From Streptomyces roseirectus (GTDB taxonomy: Bacteria; Actinomycetota; Actinomycetes; Streptomycetales; Streptomycetaceae), in contig NZ_CP060828.1 in NCBI RefSeq assembly GCF_014489635.1, forward strand, positions 7,214,001 through 7,278,000: 64,000 nt of DNA, given 5' to 3'. Below, piece by piece: positions 43,476-53,852 of the stretch (position 1 is its first letter; every line of letters begins with the position of its first letter). The notes under the pieces are model-generated. The model saw nothing but the letters and a program-made list of their open reading frames with translations, did no database searches and was not told where the DNA came from. The translations under genes were made by a program, and so were the position numbers.

Positions 43476-46400
43476 TGGTCGCCCTCCAAGTCGCCTTCCA
43501 GCTCCAGATACGTGGCACGCAGCCGCTCCAGCGTGTCCGCGTCGGGCTCCGCCCACAGCCCACGGTCGGCCGCCTCAAGCAGCCGCTCGGTGATCCCGCG
43601 CAGCGCCCACGGGTTGGACTTCTTCATGAAGTCCCGGTTCTCCGGGTCGAAGACGTACTCGGCCGACAGCTTCTCGTACATCCAGTCGTCGACCACGCCC
43701 GCCGTCGCGTCGTACCCGAACAGGTAGTCCACGGTCGCGGCCATCTCGAAAGCACCCTTGTACCCGTGCCGCCGCATCGCCGCCATCCAGCGCGGGTTGA
43801 CCACCCGGGCCCGGAACACGCGGTGCGTCTCCTCGCCGAGCGTGCGCGTCTTCACCTGGTCCGGCGTCGCCGAATCCCCCACGTACGCCTCGGGGTTGGC
43901 CCCGGTGAGGTGGCGGACCATGGCGACCATGCCGCCGTGGTACTGGAAGTAGTCGTCGGCGTCGACGAGGTCGTGCTCTCGCGTATCCACGTTCTTCGCC
44001 GCGACCGCGATCCGCTTGAACGCCGTCTCCATGTCCCCCCGAGCCGCGCGCCCGTCCAGCCCCCGCCCGTACGCGTAACCGCCCCACACCGCGTACACCT
44101 CGGCGAGATCCGCGTCCGAGCGCCAGTTGCGGGCGTCGATCAGCGGCAGCAACCCGGCGCCGTAAGCCCCCGGCTTGGAACCGAAGATACGGGCGGTGGC
44201 CCGGCGTCGGTCGCCGTGCTCGGCCGTGTCCTCGTCGACGTGCGCGCGCACGAAGTTCCCCGAGGCGGGCTCGTCCAGCTCGGCCACGGCACGCACCGCG
44301 TCGTCGAGGAGCCCCACGACGTGCGGGAACGCGTCCCGGAAGAAGCCGGAGATGCGGACGGTGACGTCGATGCGGGGCCGCCCCAGCTCCTCCAGCGAGA
44401 CGACCTCGAACCCGGTCACGCGGCGCGACGCGTCGTCCCACACCGGCCGGCACCCCAGCAGCGCGAGGATCTCGGCGATGTCGTCGCCCTGGGTCCGCAT
44501 CGCGGACGTCCCCCACACCGTCAGCCCCACGGACTTCGGGTACTCCCCGGTGTCCGCGAGGTACCGCTGCACGAGCGAGTCCGCGAGCGCTTGCCCGACC
44601 TCCCAACTCAGCCGCGAGGGAATGGCCTTGGGGTCGACGGAGTAGAAGTTCCGGCCGGTCGGCAGGACGTTGACGAGACCGCGCGTCGGCGACCCGGAGG
44701 GCCCGGCGGGCACGTAACCCCCGTCCAGCGCCCGCAGGATGTGCCCGATCTCGTCCGTCGTCCGGGCGAGCCGGGGCACGACCTCCTCGCAGGCGAACGT
44801 CAACACGGCCACGGCGTCCGGCAGTTCGGTACCGATCACCTCACGCACCAGAGCGGGCACGCCCGCCACGGACCAGCCCCGCTCCTCCATCCCGACGGCG
44901 ACCCGTCGGCACAGCTGCTCCAGCAGGTCGATCGCGTCGGCGGCGGTCCGCGCCGGCCCCTCCACCAGCTCGCTCAGCTCGACCGGCACCTTCACCGCGG
45001 CCCCCGGCTCGGCCAGCAACTCCTTCTCCACCAGCCCGAAATGGGCCGCGAAGGCGGACCGCAGCCCCGGCAGCGCGTTCGCTTGACCGCCCCACACCTG
45101 CGAGGCCCGCAGCACGGCGAGGACGAGGTTCACACGGGCCTCGTCGACCGGCCCGCCGCCGAGGATGTGCAGCCCGTCGCGGATCTGCACGTCCTTGATC
45201 TCGCAGAGGTAGCCGTCGATATGCATGACGAACTCGTCGAAGTCGTCGTCGTCCGGCTGCTCGTCCACATGCAGGTCGTGGTGCAGCTCGGCGGCCTTCA
45301 CGAGCGTCCAGATCTGCGCCCGCACGGCCGGTGCCTTCACCGGGTCGAGATCGCTCACGAGCGCGTACTCGTCGAGCAGTTGCTCCAGCTTCGCGAGGTC
45401 CCCGTAGGTGTCCGCGCGCGCCATCGGCGGCACCAGGTGGTCCACCACGGTCGCGTGCCCGCGCCGCTTCGCCTGCGTCCCCTCGCCGGGGTCGTTGACG
45501 ATGAACGGGTAGATCAGCGGCAGTTCACCCAGCACGGCGTCCGGCGCACAACCCCCGCTCAGACCAAGGCCCTTGCCCGGCAGCCACTCCATCGTGCCGT
45601 GCTTGCCCATGTGGACGATCGCGTCGGCGCCGAACGAGTTGTCCAGCCAGCGGTACGCGGCCATGTAGTGGTGCGATGGCGGCATGTCCGGGTCGTGGTA
45701 GATCGCGATGGGGTTCTCCCCGAACCCGCGCGGCGGCTGGATCATCACGACGACGTTCCCGAACTGGAGGGAGGCGAGAACGATGTCGTCCCCGTCGACG
45801 TACAGCGACCCCGGCGGCTCGCCCCACGCCTCGGTCATCGCGTCCCGCAACTCCGGGTCCAGCTTGTCGAACCACGCCTGGTAGTCGGCCAGCGGCACCC
45901 GCGCGGGCGCCGACGCCAACTGCTCCTCGGTCAGCCACTCGACGTCGTGCCCGCCCGCCTCGATGAGCCGGTGGATCAACTCGTCGCCCTCGGACGGGTA
46001 TCCGCTCACCCCGTACCCGGCGTCCCGCAGCGCGTCCAGCACCCGCACCGCCGACGCGGGCGTGTCCAGGCCGACCGCGTTGCCGACCCGGGAGTGCTTC
46101 GTCGGGTAGGCGGTGAACACCAGCGCGACGCGCTTCTCCGCGTTCGGCTTGTGCCTCAACCGCGCGTGCCTGACGGCGATTCCGGCGACCCGCCCGGCCC
46201 GCTCGGGGTCGGCGACGTACACGGGGACGTCGTCCGGGCCCTGCTCCTTGAAGGAGAACGGGACGGTGATGAGCCGCCCGTCGAACTCGGGGATCGCGAC
46301 CTGCATCGCCGCGTCCATGGGGGAGAGCGCGGCGTCGCTGGCGTCCCACGTCTCCCGCGACGACGTCAGGCAAAGCCCTTGCAGCACAGGGACGTCGAGG

Positions 46401-47122
46401 TCGGCGAGCGCGCCGATGTCCCACGCCTCCTCGTCGCCGCCGGCCGACGCCTCCGAGGCGTGCGTGCCGCCCGCCGCGAGGACCGTCGCCACCAACGCGT
46501 CGGCCCCGCCCAGGAGTTCGTAGAGCCCGGCGTCCGCGCCGCGCAGCGAACCGCAGTACACGGGAAGGGCGTTGGCGCCGCGCGCCTCGATCGCGTCGCA
46601 CAGCGTGTCGACGAAGCCGGTGTTGCCGCTCAGCTCGTGGGCCCGGTAGAAGAGCACGCCGACGGTCGGCCGGCCCTCCCGCACCTCGTAGGACCCGTGA
46701 ACCCCGAACTCCGGCATCTTCTGCGGCTCTTCGAAGCCCTCACCGGTCAGCAGCACGGTGTCGGACAGGAACCGGGCCAGCTCGACGAGGTTCGCGGGCC
46801 CGCCCTCGACGAGGTAGCGCAGCGCCTCCGCCACGACCCCGGCGGGCACCGACGACTCGGCCATCAGCTCCGCGTCCGGCACGGCCTCGCCGCCCAGCAA
46901 CACGGTGGGAATCCCCGCCGACTTGAGCGCCGCGAGCCCGTCCTCCCACGCCCGCTTGCCGCCGAGGAGGCGGACGACGGCGATGTCGGCGCCCTCGATC
47001 AGCGCCGGCAGCTCCTCGGCAACGTCCACGCGTGTCGGGTTACCGATCCGGTACGGGGCGCCGCAGGCGCGGGCCGCCAGCAGGTCCGTGTCGGCGGTCG
47101 ACAACAACAACACTGTGCTCAT
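43472..47122 (-). CDS. cobN: Cobaltochelatase large subunit
   Basis: 1216 residues, the expected size for CobN. Recognisable blocks: [117 protein letters not shown] and [40 protein letters not shown]. It binds hydrogenobyrinate a,c-diamide and inserts cobalt with ATP hydrolysis by AAA partners. Four-base overlaps with cobQ and the fused AAA/VWA gene indicate one operon. Confidence 0.96.
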   Translation of the reverse strand: MSTVLLLSTADTDLLAARACGAPYRIGNPTRVDVAEELPALIEGADIAVVRLLGGKRAWEDGLAALKSAGIPTVLLGGEAVPDAELMAESSVPAGVVAEALRYLVEGGPANLVELARFLSDTVLLTGEGFEEPQKMPEFGVHGSYEVREGRPTVGVLFYRAHELSGNTGFVDTLCDAIEARGANALPVYCGSLRGADAGLYELLGGADALVATVLAAGGTHASEASAGGDEEAWDIGALADLDVPVLQGLCLTSSRETWDASDAALSPMDAAMQVAIPEFDGRLITVPFSFKEQGPDDVPVYVADPERAGRVAGIAVRHARLRHKPNAEKRVALVFTAYPTKHSRVGNAVGLDTPASAVRVLDALRDAGYGVSGYPSEGDELIHRLIEAGGHDVEWLTEEQLASAPARVPLADYQAWFDKLDPELRDAMTEAWGEPPGSLYVDGDDIVLASLQFGNVVVMIQPPRGFGENPIAIYHDPDMPPSHHYMAAYRWLDNSFGADAIVHMGKHGTMEWLPGKGLGLSGGCAPDAVLGELPLIYPFIVNDPGEGTQAKRRGHATVVDHLVPPMARADTYGDLAKLEQLLDEYALVSDLDPVKAPAVRAQIWTLVKAAELHHDLHVDEQPDDDDFDEFVMHIDGYLCEIKDVQIRDGLHILGGGPVDEARVNLVLAVLRASQVWGGQANALPGLRSAFAAHFGLVEKELLAEPGAAVKVPVELSELVEGPARTAADAIDLLEQLCRRVAVGMEERGWSVAGVPALVREVIGTELPDAVAVLTFACEEVVPRLARTTDEIGHILRALDGGYVPAGPSGSPTRGLVNVLPTGRNFYSVDPKAIPSRLSWEVGQALADSLVQRYLADTGEYPKSVGLTVWGTSAMRTQGDDIAEILALLGCRPVWDDASRRVTGFEVVSLEELGRPRIDVTVRISGFFRDAFPHVVGLLDDAVRAVAELDEPASGNFVRAHVDEDTAEHGDRRRATARIFGSKPGAYGAGLLPLIDARNWRSDADLAEVYAVWGGYAYGRGLDGRAARGDMETAFKRIAVAAKNVDTREHDLVDADDYFQYHGGMVAMVRHLTGANPEAYVGDSATPDQVKTRTLGEETHRVFRARVVNPRWMAAMRRHGYKGAFEMAATVDYLFGYDATAGVVDDWMYEKLSAEYVFDPENRDFMKKSNPWALRGITERLLEAADRGLWAEPDADTLERLRATYLELEGDLEGDQ

Positions 47123-48627
47123 GCGGGCGCTCCTGGGGGGATGAAGGGCAGTCCTTGCGGTGCTCCGGACTCGATGAGCCGCCAGAGCGCGTCGGTGTCC
47201 GCGTGCTGTTCGATCAGGTCGCCGAGCAGATCGAGCTGTCGCTCGCGCAGGTCGGCGAAGGAGGTGTCGGCGGCGGGCACGAAGCGGCGGCCCGCGGTGG
47301 CCGCCACCTCCCGCAGAAAGGCCCGCCGGAAGCCGTCCGACTCCAGCGAACCGTGCCAGTGCGTACCCCAGACGGCGCCGACCCGGCAGCCGTCCAGGAA
47401 GGGTTCACCACCGTCGACGGAGGCGACCCCGTGGTGGATCTCGTACCCCTCGACCCGCTCGCCCAGGGCCTCGCCCACCGGCCGGGTCAGGGTCTTCTCG
47501 CGGGCGAACCGCACCCGCACGGGCAGCAGTCCGAGCCCGTCGACGACTCCGGCGCGCGACTCGACGTCGTCCTCGATCCGCTCGCCGAGCAGCTGGAAAC
47601 CGCCGCAGATCCCCAGCACCGGCCGCCCCGCGGCGGCCCGGCGCGCCAGCTCGGTCGCCAGCCCCCGCTCCCGCAGCCACTCAAGTGCCTTCACCGTCCC
47701 GCGCGTTCCGGGGACGACGACCAGGTCCGCGTCGGCGAGTTCTTCCGGCCGGTCCACGAACCGCACGACGACGCCGGGTTCGGCGGCGAGCGCGTCGACG
47801 TCCGTGAAGTTCGACATCAGCGGCACCGCGCAGACGGCGACCCGCAGCACGTCCTCGCCGACCGGCGGCGCGAGCGACGACTCGCGGACGGCGCCCCGCA
47901 GGGACACCGCCATGCCGTCCTCCTCGTCGATCCCGAGGCCCGCGCGGAACGGCAGCACCCCGTACGACGACCGTCCGGTCAGCCCGCGCAGCATCTCCAA
48001 CCCCGGTTCCAGCAGCGACACATCGCCCCGGAACTTGTTCACCAGGAACCCCGCGACCAGCGCCTGGTCCTCCGGCGCCAGCAGCGCGACCGTCCCGAAG
48101 AACGAGGCGAAGACCCCACCCCGGTCGATGTCGCCCACCACCAGCACCGGCAGCCCCGCGTTGCGGGCGATGCCCATGTTGACGATGTCGGTCCGCCGCA
48201 GGTTGATCTCCGCCGGCGACCCCGCACCCTCGCAGATGACGGCGTCATGCGTGGCCCGCAGCTCGGCCAGGCACTCCAGCACGGTCCCGAGCAACTGCTC
48301 CTGCCGCCCCCCGTGATACCGGCGCGCGTCCATCTCGCCGACGGGCTTCCCCATCAGCACGACCTGACTGCTCCGCTCCCCGCCGGGCTTCAGCAGCACG
48401 GGGTTCATCAGCGCCGACGGCTCGATCCGGCACGCCTGCGCCTGCATGGCCTGCGCCCGCCCGATCTCCGCCCCCTCCCGCGTCACGAAGGAGTTCAGCG
48501 ACATGTTCTGCGCCTTGAACGGCGCGACCTTCACCCCCTGCCGCACCAGCCACCGGCAGATCCCCGCCGTGACGACACTCTTCCCGGCGTCCGAGGTGGT
48601 CCCGGCGACCAGCAGTCCGCCACTCAT
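47119..48627 (-). CDS. cobQ: Cobyric acid synthase
   Basis: 502 residues. N-terminal amidoligase: [79 protein letters not shown]-terminal glutaminase: [16 protein letters not shown], catalytic cysteine in [17 protein letters not shown], and GTHWHGSLE. It amidates the b, d, e and g carboxylates of adenosylcobyrinate a,c-diamide. It overlaps cobN and cobD by four bases. Confidence 0.95.
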   Translation of the reverse strand: MSGGLLVAGTTSDAGKSVVTAGICRWLVRQGVKVAPFKAQNMSLNSFVTREGAEIGRAQAMQAQACRIEPSALMNPVLLKPGGERSSQVVLMGKPVGEMDARRYHGGRQEQLLGTVLECLAELRATHDAVICEGAGSPAEINLRRTDIVNMGIARNAGLPVLVVGDIDRGGVFASFFGTVALLAPEDQALVAGFLVNKFRGDVSLLEPGLEMLRGLTGRSSYGVLPFRAGLGIDEEDGMAVSLRGAVRESSLAPPVGEDVLRVAVCAVPLMSNFTDVDALAAEPGVVVRFVDRPEELADADLVVVPGTRGTVKALEWLRERGLATELARRAAAGRPVLGICGGFQLLGERIEDDVESRAGVVDGLGLLPVRVRFAREKTLTRPVGEALGERVEGYEIHHGVASVDGGEPFLDGCRVGAVWGTHWHGSLESDGFRRAFLREVAATAGRRFVPAADTSFADLRERQLDLLGDLIEQHADTDALWRLIESGAPQGLPFIPPGAPA

Positions 48628-49796
48628 ACGTCACCCCCCTTGTCGAAGAACCGCGCACCCATCCCGCGCCACAAGCCCACAACAGGCGCCACCCCGACAC
48701 CGTTCCGCGCGGCACCCGAAGCGAGGCCCGCGCGGGCTGTCCCGGCCGGGGCAGCACCCGCCACCAGGGCCGCGCACACCGCACGTGCCGCCGTGCCCGA
48801 GCCCCGCCGCGGGCTCCCAGCCGATGAGGCCCCAGCCGCCCCTCGCCCCGAACCCCCGCTCAACGCCGCCCCGGCCACCATCCGCCCGGCGACCGTCGCC
48901 CCCAGCGCCAGCCAGCTCACCCGGCGGGACAGCCGCACCGCCCGCTCGATGTCCGGCACGCCGACGGCCCGCCCGTCCCCGTTCAGCACGGGCCGGTGCT
49001 CCACCCGCCCCGCGTACGACAGCGTGCCGCCCATCCGCACCCCGAGCGCCCCGGCGAACGACGCCTCCACGGGCCCGGCGTTGGGGCTCGGATGCTTCCC
49101 GGCGTCCGCCCGCCACGCCCGTACGGCCCCCCGGGGATCGTCCCCGGCGGCACAGGCCAGCACGGCCGTCAGCCGCGCCCCCGGCCACCCGGCGACGTCG
49201 TCGAGACGCGCGGACGCCCACCCGAACCGCCGCAGGCGGGGCGACTTGTGCCCGACCATCGCGTCGAGCGTGTTGACGGCCCGGAACCCGAGCAGCCCCG
49301 GCACTCCGCCGACGGCCCCCCACACCAGCGCGCCCACGACCGCGTCGGACGTGTTCTCGGCGACCGACTCCACGACGGCCCGCGCGATCCCGTCCGCGTC
49401 CAGCGCCTGCGGGTCGCGCCCGCACAGGTGCGGCAGCCGGGCCCGCGCCGCCTCGACGTCCCCGGCCTCCAGCGCCCGCCCGATGTGCCGGGCCTCGCGC
49501 GCCAGCGAGGTGCCGCCGACGACCGCCCAGGTGGCGGCGCCGGTCAGGGCGAGGGAAGCGGCGGGGGAGCGGCGTACGGCAGCGGAGGCCGCCGCGCCGA
49601 GCAGGACCGCGCCGCCCGCGCAGACGGCCGTGTGCAGCGCACCCCACCCCCGGTGGTCGCGCCACAGCGCCTTCTCCACAGCGCCCGCGGCACGCCCGAA
49701 CGCGGCGACCGGATGCCCCCGGCGGGGATCGCCGAGCACCAGGTCACCGAGGAGTCCGGCGGCGGCGCCGTACGCGTAGAGGCGATCGGCACCCAT
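48624..49796 (-). CDS. cobD: Adenosylcobinamide-phosphate synthase with a C-terminal extension
   Basis: 390 residues, longer than the roughly 310-330 usual for CobD/CbiB. The membrane core is normal: [108 protein letters not shown]. After about residue 310 comes a low-complexity Ala/Gly/Ser tail ([17 protein letters not shown]) ending FFDKGGDV. It attaches aminopropanol (phosphate) to cobyrate. First gene of the operon, 109 bases downstream of a cobalamin riboswitch. The ATG has only a weak ribosome site, in keeping with control of translation. Confidence 0.92.
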   Translation of the reverse strand: MGADRLYAYGAAAGLLGDLVLGDPRRGHPVAAFGRAAGAVEKALWRDHRGWGALHTAVCAGGAVLLGAAASAAVRRSPAASLALTGAATWAVVGGTSLAREARHIGRALEAGDVEAARARLPHLCGRDPQALDADGIARAVVESVAENTSDAVVGALVWGAVGGVPGLLGFRAVNTLDAMVGHKSPRLRRFGWASARLDDVAGWPGARLTAVLACAAGDDPRGAVRAWRADAGKHPSPNAGPVEASFAGALGVRMGGTLSYAGRVEHRPVLNGDGRAVGVPDIERAVRLSRRVSWLALGATVAGRMVAGAALSGGSGRGAAGASSAGSPRRGSGTAARAVCAALVAGAAPAGTARAGLASGAARNGVGVAPVVGLWRGMGARFFDKGGDV

Positions 49797-49904
49797 CGGC
49801 TCAGCCGGCCGCGGGGGCGGGCAGCGGTCGGGGGCGGTACCTCAAACGGCGGCCGAGCATCGCGTTATGTCCTCACTCAGGGTGTCCACGCCCTGGTTCG
49901 ACGA

Positions 49905-50035
49905 GACCGGCGGTGGGAGTTCCTGGCTCCCGGGGATGACTACCCCGGTCACAGTGGCGGGACCGCGCCGGATTCGCACCGGTCTTCCTCCCTGGCCGCC
50001 GTACATGGCCCCGGCAGTCCACCACGCCCCTCAAA
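49905..50035 (-). promoter_or_regulatory. Cobalamin (B12) riboswitch controlling the cobD operon
   Basis: Read on the minus strand, the region has the conserved core GACCGGTGCGAATCCGGC followed by GCGGTCCCGCCACTGTGACC, with the B12 box GCCACTGT at forward 49951-49958, then CCCGGGAGCCAGGAACTCCC. These are the diagnostic parts of the adenosylcobalamin aptamer. It lies upstream of cobD, so excess cobalamin would shut down the seven-gene operon. The outer ends of the aptamer are approximate; GTGG and CCAC near them could form P1. Whether control is by termination or translation is not decided by the sequence. Confidence 0.93.
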
Positions 50036-50089
50036 CAGCCGTCAACTCACCGTTGACCTGCGAGAGCGGAGTGTGCAGAACCCCACATG

Positions 50090-50121
50090 AAACCCCGCAC
50101 GGCATACACCGTGCGGGGTTT
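50090..50121. terminator. Strong bidirectional hairpin terminator
   Basis: A perfect 13-bp stem pairs AAACCCCGCACGG (50090-50102) with 50109-50121 around a CATACA loop. It follows the Pit operon on the minus strand and insulates the riboswitch operon. Confidence 0.9.
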
Positions 50122-50139
50122 GGGAAGGCGCCGTGCGGC

Positions 50140-50361
50140 TCAGGCCACGATGAGGCTGATGCCGTACGCCACGGCCCCCAGGCACGCCGCGAAGCACGCG
50201 TACGCGCCCGTGACCGCGAGCGCCGCCGAGCCGCCGTCGGCCTGCGCCCGCTCGTGCCGGGACAGGCCCATCACGCCGAGGGTGAAGAGGGTCACGAGCC
50301 CGACGGTGACGACGAGGCTGACACCGAAGACGGAGCCGAGTGCGGACCAGTCGATCTTCAT
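50140..50361 (-). CDS. Small two-helix membrane protein downstream of the phosphate transporter
   Basis: 73 residues. Two hydrophobic segments (VFGVSLVVTVGLVTLFTLGVMGL and ALAVTGAYACFAACLGAVAYGISLIVA) flank a short polar loop SRHERAQADGG. It begins 20 bases after the Pit stop on the same strand, with GGACACCGCAACC before the ATG. Small proteins of this type accompany Pit genes in Streptomyces; a role as accessory subunit is inferred only from position. Confidence 0.75.
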   Translation of the reverse strand: MKIDWSALGSVFGVSLVVTVGLVTLFTLGVMGLSRHERAQADGGSAALAVTGAYACFAACLGAVAYGISLIVA

Positions 50362-50381
50362 GGTTGCGGTGTCCTTCGGGG

Positions 50382-51605
50382 TCAGACGGTCGCGGCCGGG
50401 GGAGCGGCCGGGTCGGTGGTGGCGACGGGGGAGGGGATGACGACCTTGATCTCACCGGCGTCGGTACCGGCGTCGGACCCGCTCGCGGCACCCGCGCCGT
50501 CGTCGTCCGTGTCGTTGACGTTGTTGTGGTCGACGACCTCGCGCCGCGAGATCTTCCAGATCGCCGCGCTGGAGGCGACGAGGAAGACGGCGACGGCGGC
50601 CGTGCCCCAGTCCCCGAGGTCCGTGACGGTCTCGGCGAGCGCGCCGACCAGCGCGGCGGCCGGCAGCGTCAGCCCCCAGGCGACGAACATGCGCGTGGCC
50701 GTCGACCAGCGCACGACCCCGCCCTTGCGGCCGAGCCCCGCGCCCATCACGGACCCGGAGACCGCGTGCGTGGTGGAGAGGGAGAAGCCCAGGTGGGAGG
50801 AGGCGAGGATGACCGTCGCGGCGGACGTCTGCGCCGCGAAGCCCTGCTGCGGCTGGAGGTCGGTGAGGCCCTTGCCCATCGTGCGGATGATGCGCCAGCC
50901 GCCCAGGTAGGTGCCCAGCGCGATCGCGAGGCCCGCGGAGAGGATGACCCAGGTGGGCGGGTCCGAGTCGGGCGCGAGGGAGCCGCCCGCGACGAGCGCG
51001 AGGGTGATGATGCCCATCGTCTTCTGCGCGTCGTTCGTGCCGTGCGCGAGGGAGACCAGGCCGGCCGAGGCGATCTGCCCGAACCGGTAGCTCTTCTCGG
51101 CGGCCTTGCCTTCGGCCTTCCTGCCCAGGGTGTACGAGAGCCGCGTGGCGAGCATCGCGGCGAGACCGGCGACGATCGGGGCGGCGACCGCCGGGATCAG
51201 CACCTTCGTGACCAGCACGTCACCGTGCACCGCGCCCGAGCCGGCCGAGGCCAGCGTGGCGCCGATCAGGCCGCCCATGAGGGCGTGCGAGGAGCTGGAG
51301 GGCAGGCCCACCAGCCAGGTCAGCAGATTCCAGAGGATCGCGCCGACGAGGGCGGCGAAGATCACCTCGGGACGTATACCGCTTTCGTCGACGAGCCCCT
51401 TGGAGATCGTGTTGGCGACCTCCACGGAGAGAAACGCTCCCACAAGGTTGAGCGCGGCGGACATGGCCACCGCCACCTTGGGCCTCAGTGCGCCGGTCGA
51501 GATGGTGGTGGCCATCGCGTTGGCGGTGTCGTGGAAACCGTTCGTGAAATCGAACGCGAGAGCGGTGATCACCACTATCGCGAGGATCAGCGAGAAGTTT
51601 TCCAT
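50382..51605 (-). CDS. pit: Low-affinity inorganic phosphate transporter, Pit family
   Basis: 407 residues, about ten membrane helices. Both copies of the PHO4 signature are clear: ALAFDFTNGFHDTANAMATTISTGAL near the start and GLVSLAHGTNDAQKTMGIITLAL in the second half; VGLPSSSSHALMGGLIG and SSHLGFSLSTTHAVSGSVMGAG are the paired internal repeats. It imports metal-phosphate with protons. An acidic, Pro/Ala-rich tail is cytoplasmic. A PHO box lies about 50 bases upstream. Confidence 0.93.
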   Translation of the reverse strand: MENFSLILAIVVITALAFDFTNGFHDTANAMATTISTGALRPKVAVAMSAALNLVGAFLSVEVANTISKGLVDESGIRPEVIFAALVGAILWNLLTWLVGLPSSSSHALMGGLIGATLASAGSGAVHGDVLVTKVLIPAVAAPIVAGLAAMLATRLSYTLGRKAEGKAAEKSYRFGQIASAGLVSLAHGTNDAQKTMGIITLALVAGGSLAPDSDPPTWVILSAGLAIALGTYLGGWRIIRTMGKGLTDLQPQQGFAAQTSAATVILASSHLGFSLSTTHAVSGSVMGAGLGRKGGVVRWSTATRMFVAWGLTLPAAALVGALAETVTDLGDWGTAAVAVFLVASSAAIWKISRREVVDHNNVNDTDDDGAGAASGSDAGTDAGEIKVVIPSPVATTDPAAPPAATV

Positions 51606-51652
51606 TTACCCAGGCAATCGTTCGAAGTCATTGGCCGGTCGACCGTAGGAAA

Positions 51653-51674
51653 CCTGGGTGAACGGAAGATGAAC
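51653..51674 (-). promoter_or_regulatory. PHO box (PhoP-binding direct repeats) upstream of pit
   Basis: On the minus strand two adjacent 11-base units read GTTCATCTTCC and GTTCACCCAGG, the direct-repeat pattern bound by Streptomyces PhoP. A further GTTCA lies just before them. This places the transporter under phosphate control. Confidence 0.75.
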
Positions 51675-51744
51675 TGAACAGGGCGTCACGGTGTCGCTCA
51701 GGGCAGGACTGTCTACGCGCGCCCACCCCGGCAGAATCCCCCGT

Positions 51745-52416
51745 ATGGCAGAGCAGAGACGAGCACGCCCCGAAGAGGCCGCCGCGTGGCGGGACCTCAC
51801 CGCCACGGCCCGCCGCACGGTCACCGACGGACTGGTCGTGGGGACGTCAGGAAACGTGTCGGTCCGCGTCGGCGAGGTGGTCCTCGTCACCCCCACCGGC
51901 GTCCCCTACGACCGCCTGGGCCCCGACGACATCACCGGTGTCGACCTCGACGGCCACCAGGTCCTCGGCACCCTGAAGCCGACCAGCGAACTCCCCATGC
52001 ACCTCACGGTCTACCGCGCGACCGACGCCGGCGCCGTCGTCCACACCCACTCCGTCCACGCCACGGCCGTCTCCACCCTGGTCCCCGAACTCCCCCCGGT
52101 CCACTACATGACCGGCGCCCTCGGCGGCCCCGTCCGCGTCGCCCCCTACGCGACCTACGGAACCGAACAGCTCGCCGAGCACATCCGGACGGCCCTGGAG
52201 GGGCGCACGGCGTGCCTGATCCAGAACCACGGCACCCTGGCGTACGCCCCCACCCTGGAGCGCGCCTTCAACGACTCCGCGCAACTCGAATGGATGGCCC
52301 GCCTCTGGCTCCTCGCCTCCTCGGTCCCCGGCCGCACCCCGAGCCTCCTGACCCCGGACCAGGTACGGGAAGCGGGCGACAAACTGAGCCGCTACGGCCA
52401 GCGGGCGACGCCCTGA
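51745..52416 (+). CDS. Class II aldolase/adducin family protein (fuculose-phosphate aldolase-like)
   Basis: 223 residues from the ATG at 51745; no good ribosome site, perhaps a short-leader transcript. Class II aldolase features: LVVGTSGNVSVRVGEVVLVTPTGVPYDRLG, catalytic-type acidic region TSELPMHLTVYRATDAGAVVHTHSVHATAVS (zinc HTHSVH) and third zinc ligand in LIQNHGTLAYA. It splits or epimerises a phosphorylated sugar such as fuculose-1-phosphate or ribulose-5-phosphate; the substrate is not certain. It is divergent from pit. Confidence 0.87.
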   Translation: MAEQRRARPEEAAAWRDLTATARRTVTDGLVVGTSGNVSVRVGEVVLVTPTGVPYDRLGPDDITGVDLDGHQVLGTLKPTSELPMHLTVYRATDAGAVVHTHSVHATAVSTLVPELPPVHYMTGALGGPVRVAPYATYGTEQLAEHIRTALEGRTACLIQNHGTLAYAPTLERAFNDSAQLEWMARLWLLASSVPGRTPSLLTPDQVREAGDKLSRYGQRATP

Positions 52417-52468
52417 CGGCCCCGGACGTCCACTGGCCCCACCCGCGAACCACCCGGACACTGGACGG

Positions 52469-53593
52469 GTGCGCCCAGTCAGAGCGACGGCCGTCGCCGT
52501 CTCCGCAGCAGTGGCAGCCGGCGCGGCGAGCGTCGCCGTGGGCCGGGTGGCGAGCGACGCCGCGCTGAAGGCCCCGCCCGGCCGCCCCCTGCCGACCGAA
52601 CCGCGCCTGACGGTCCACGGCACGGCGGCCGGCCAGGTCACCCTCACCCGTGACCTGGCCGCCCTGCGCCCCGGCACCTACGGCCTCACCGGCGACGGCG
52701 TCCACGCCGTCACCGGCCCCGTCCTCCCGCACGCGCCCCACGACGCCGACACGGTCGTCCGCCGCCTGGAACGCGTCTCCCACGGCGCCCTGACCCCCGG
52801 CACGGCCGTCCGCCTCACCCCGGACCTCCACACCGGCGACCCCACCACGGCCCTCGGCCTCGACCACACGGACGTCGAGATGCCCGGCGAACTCGGCGCG
52901 CTGCCCGCCTGGTTCGTGCCCGGCGCCCGCCGCACCTGGGTGATCGCCGTGCACGGCCTCGGCGCGGGCCGCGCGCACGCCCTGAACGTCCTCGGCTTCC
53001 TGCACCGGCGCCGCTTCCCCGTCCTCGTCCCCGCCTACCGGGGCGACGAGGGCGCGCCCCGCCCCGCCGACGGCCTCAACCACCTCGGGACGACCGAGTG
53101 GCGCGACGTCGACGCGGCGATCCGGTACGCCCTCGGGCGCGGCGCCGACCGCGTGATCCTCCTCGGCTGGTCGACCGGCGCGGCGATGGCCCTGCGCGCG
53201 GCCACGCACTCCGGCGCCGCCGCCCGGATCTCCGGCCTCGTCCTCGACTCCCCGGCGCTCGACTGGCGCACCACGCTGCGCTCGCTGGCCGCCGCCCGCC
53301 ACACCCCGGGCGCGCTGCTCCCGCTCGCGGTCCGCGCCGCGCAGGGCCGCCTCGCCGACCACGAGGCGCCCCCGACCGACGAGTTGGCCCTCCCGGCCGG
53401 CGTCCCCACCCTCGTCCTCCACGGCCCCGGCGACACCGTCGCCCCCTGGGACCTCTCCCGCCGCCTCGTCGCCCGCACCCCCGGCCTCGCCACCCTCCAC
53501 GAGGTGCGCGACGCACCGCACGGGGCGATGTGGAACGCCGATCCCGGCGCGTACGAGGAGACCCTGCGGAGGTTTCTGACGCCGCTGATGTGA
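52469..53593 (+). CDS. Alpha/beta hydrolase with N-terminal signal anchor
   Basis: 374 residues from a GTG. Residues 1-30 are hydrophobic (TAVAVSAAVAAGAASVAVG), a signal or anchor. Hydrolase features: oxyanion HG at 162-163 (VIAVHGLGAGRAHAL), nucleophile elbow GWSTG with Ser235, LVLDSPALDW, late aspartate in LVLHGPGDTVAPWDLS and catalytic histidine in DAPHGAMWN. It is probably an exported esterase or lipase. It follows the aldolase gene by 52 bases. Confidence 0.85.
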   Translation: MRPVRATAVAVSAAVAAGAASVAVGRVASDAALKAPPGRPLPTEPRLTVHGTAAGQVTLTRDLAALRPGTYGLTGDGVHAVTGPVLPHAPHDADTVVRRLERVSHGALTPGTAVRLTPDLHTGDPTTALGLDHTDVEMPGELGALPAWFVPGARRTWVIAVHGLGAGRAHALNVLGFLHRRRFPVLVPAYRGDEGAPRPADGLNHLGTTEWRDVDAAIRYALGRGADRVILLGWSTGAAMALRAATHSGAAARISGLVLDSPALDWRTTLRSLAAARHTPGALLPLAVRAAQGRLADHEAPPTDELALPAGVPTLVLHGPGDTVAPWDLSRRLVARTPGLATLHEVRDAPHGAMWNADPGAYEETLRRFLTPLM

Positions 53594-53852
53594 CAGACGC
53601 ACGGCAGGCCCCCGAGGTTGATGTGCGCGGCGGCGCGGGCGAGTTGACGGCGTGACCCCGCCGGGCCCGCGCACCCCGGCAGTGTGAGTCCCGGCACACC
53701 CGACAGCCCCGGTAGCGGGGATTCCGCTTTGCCTCGTCCCCGTTCCGAGCACCCCCTCCACCCTCTCCCCGCGCCTCGTGCGTTGGCCAGTCCCATAGCC
53801 GCCCGTGACATTCCGTTTGGGTTTTCGGACCGTCAACCGGAAGACTGCACGT

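Larger units (their letters stand above)
49797..50139. other. Gene-free interval holding the cobalamin riboswitch and a terminator
   Basis: These 343 bases contain no plausible gene. From left to right they hold the cobD leader (49797-49904), the riboswitch aptamer on the minus strand (about 49905-50035), a possible minus-strand promoter region with CGTCAA (rc TTGACG) at 50040-50045, and a strong hairpin at 50090-50121. Confidence 0.8.

Noticed and set aside
43766..48316. Open frame of about 1516 codons opposite cobN and cobQ
   Set aside because: It is antisense to two certain cobalamin genes. The translation is rich in Arg/His/Pro with no recognisable domain, a usual effect of high GC content.
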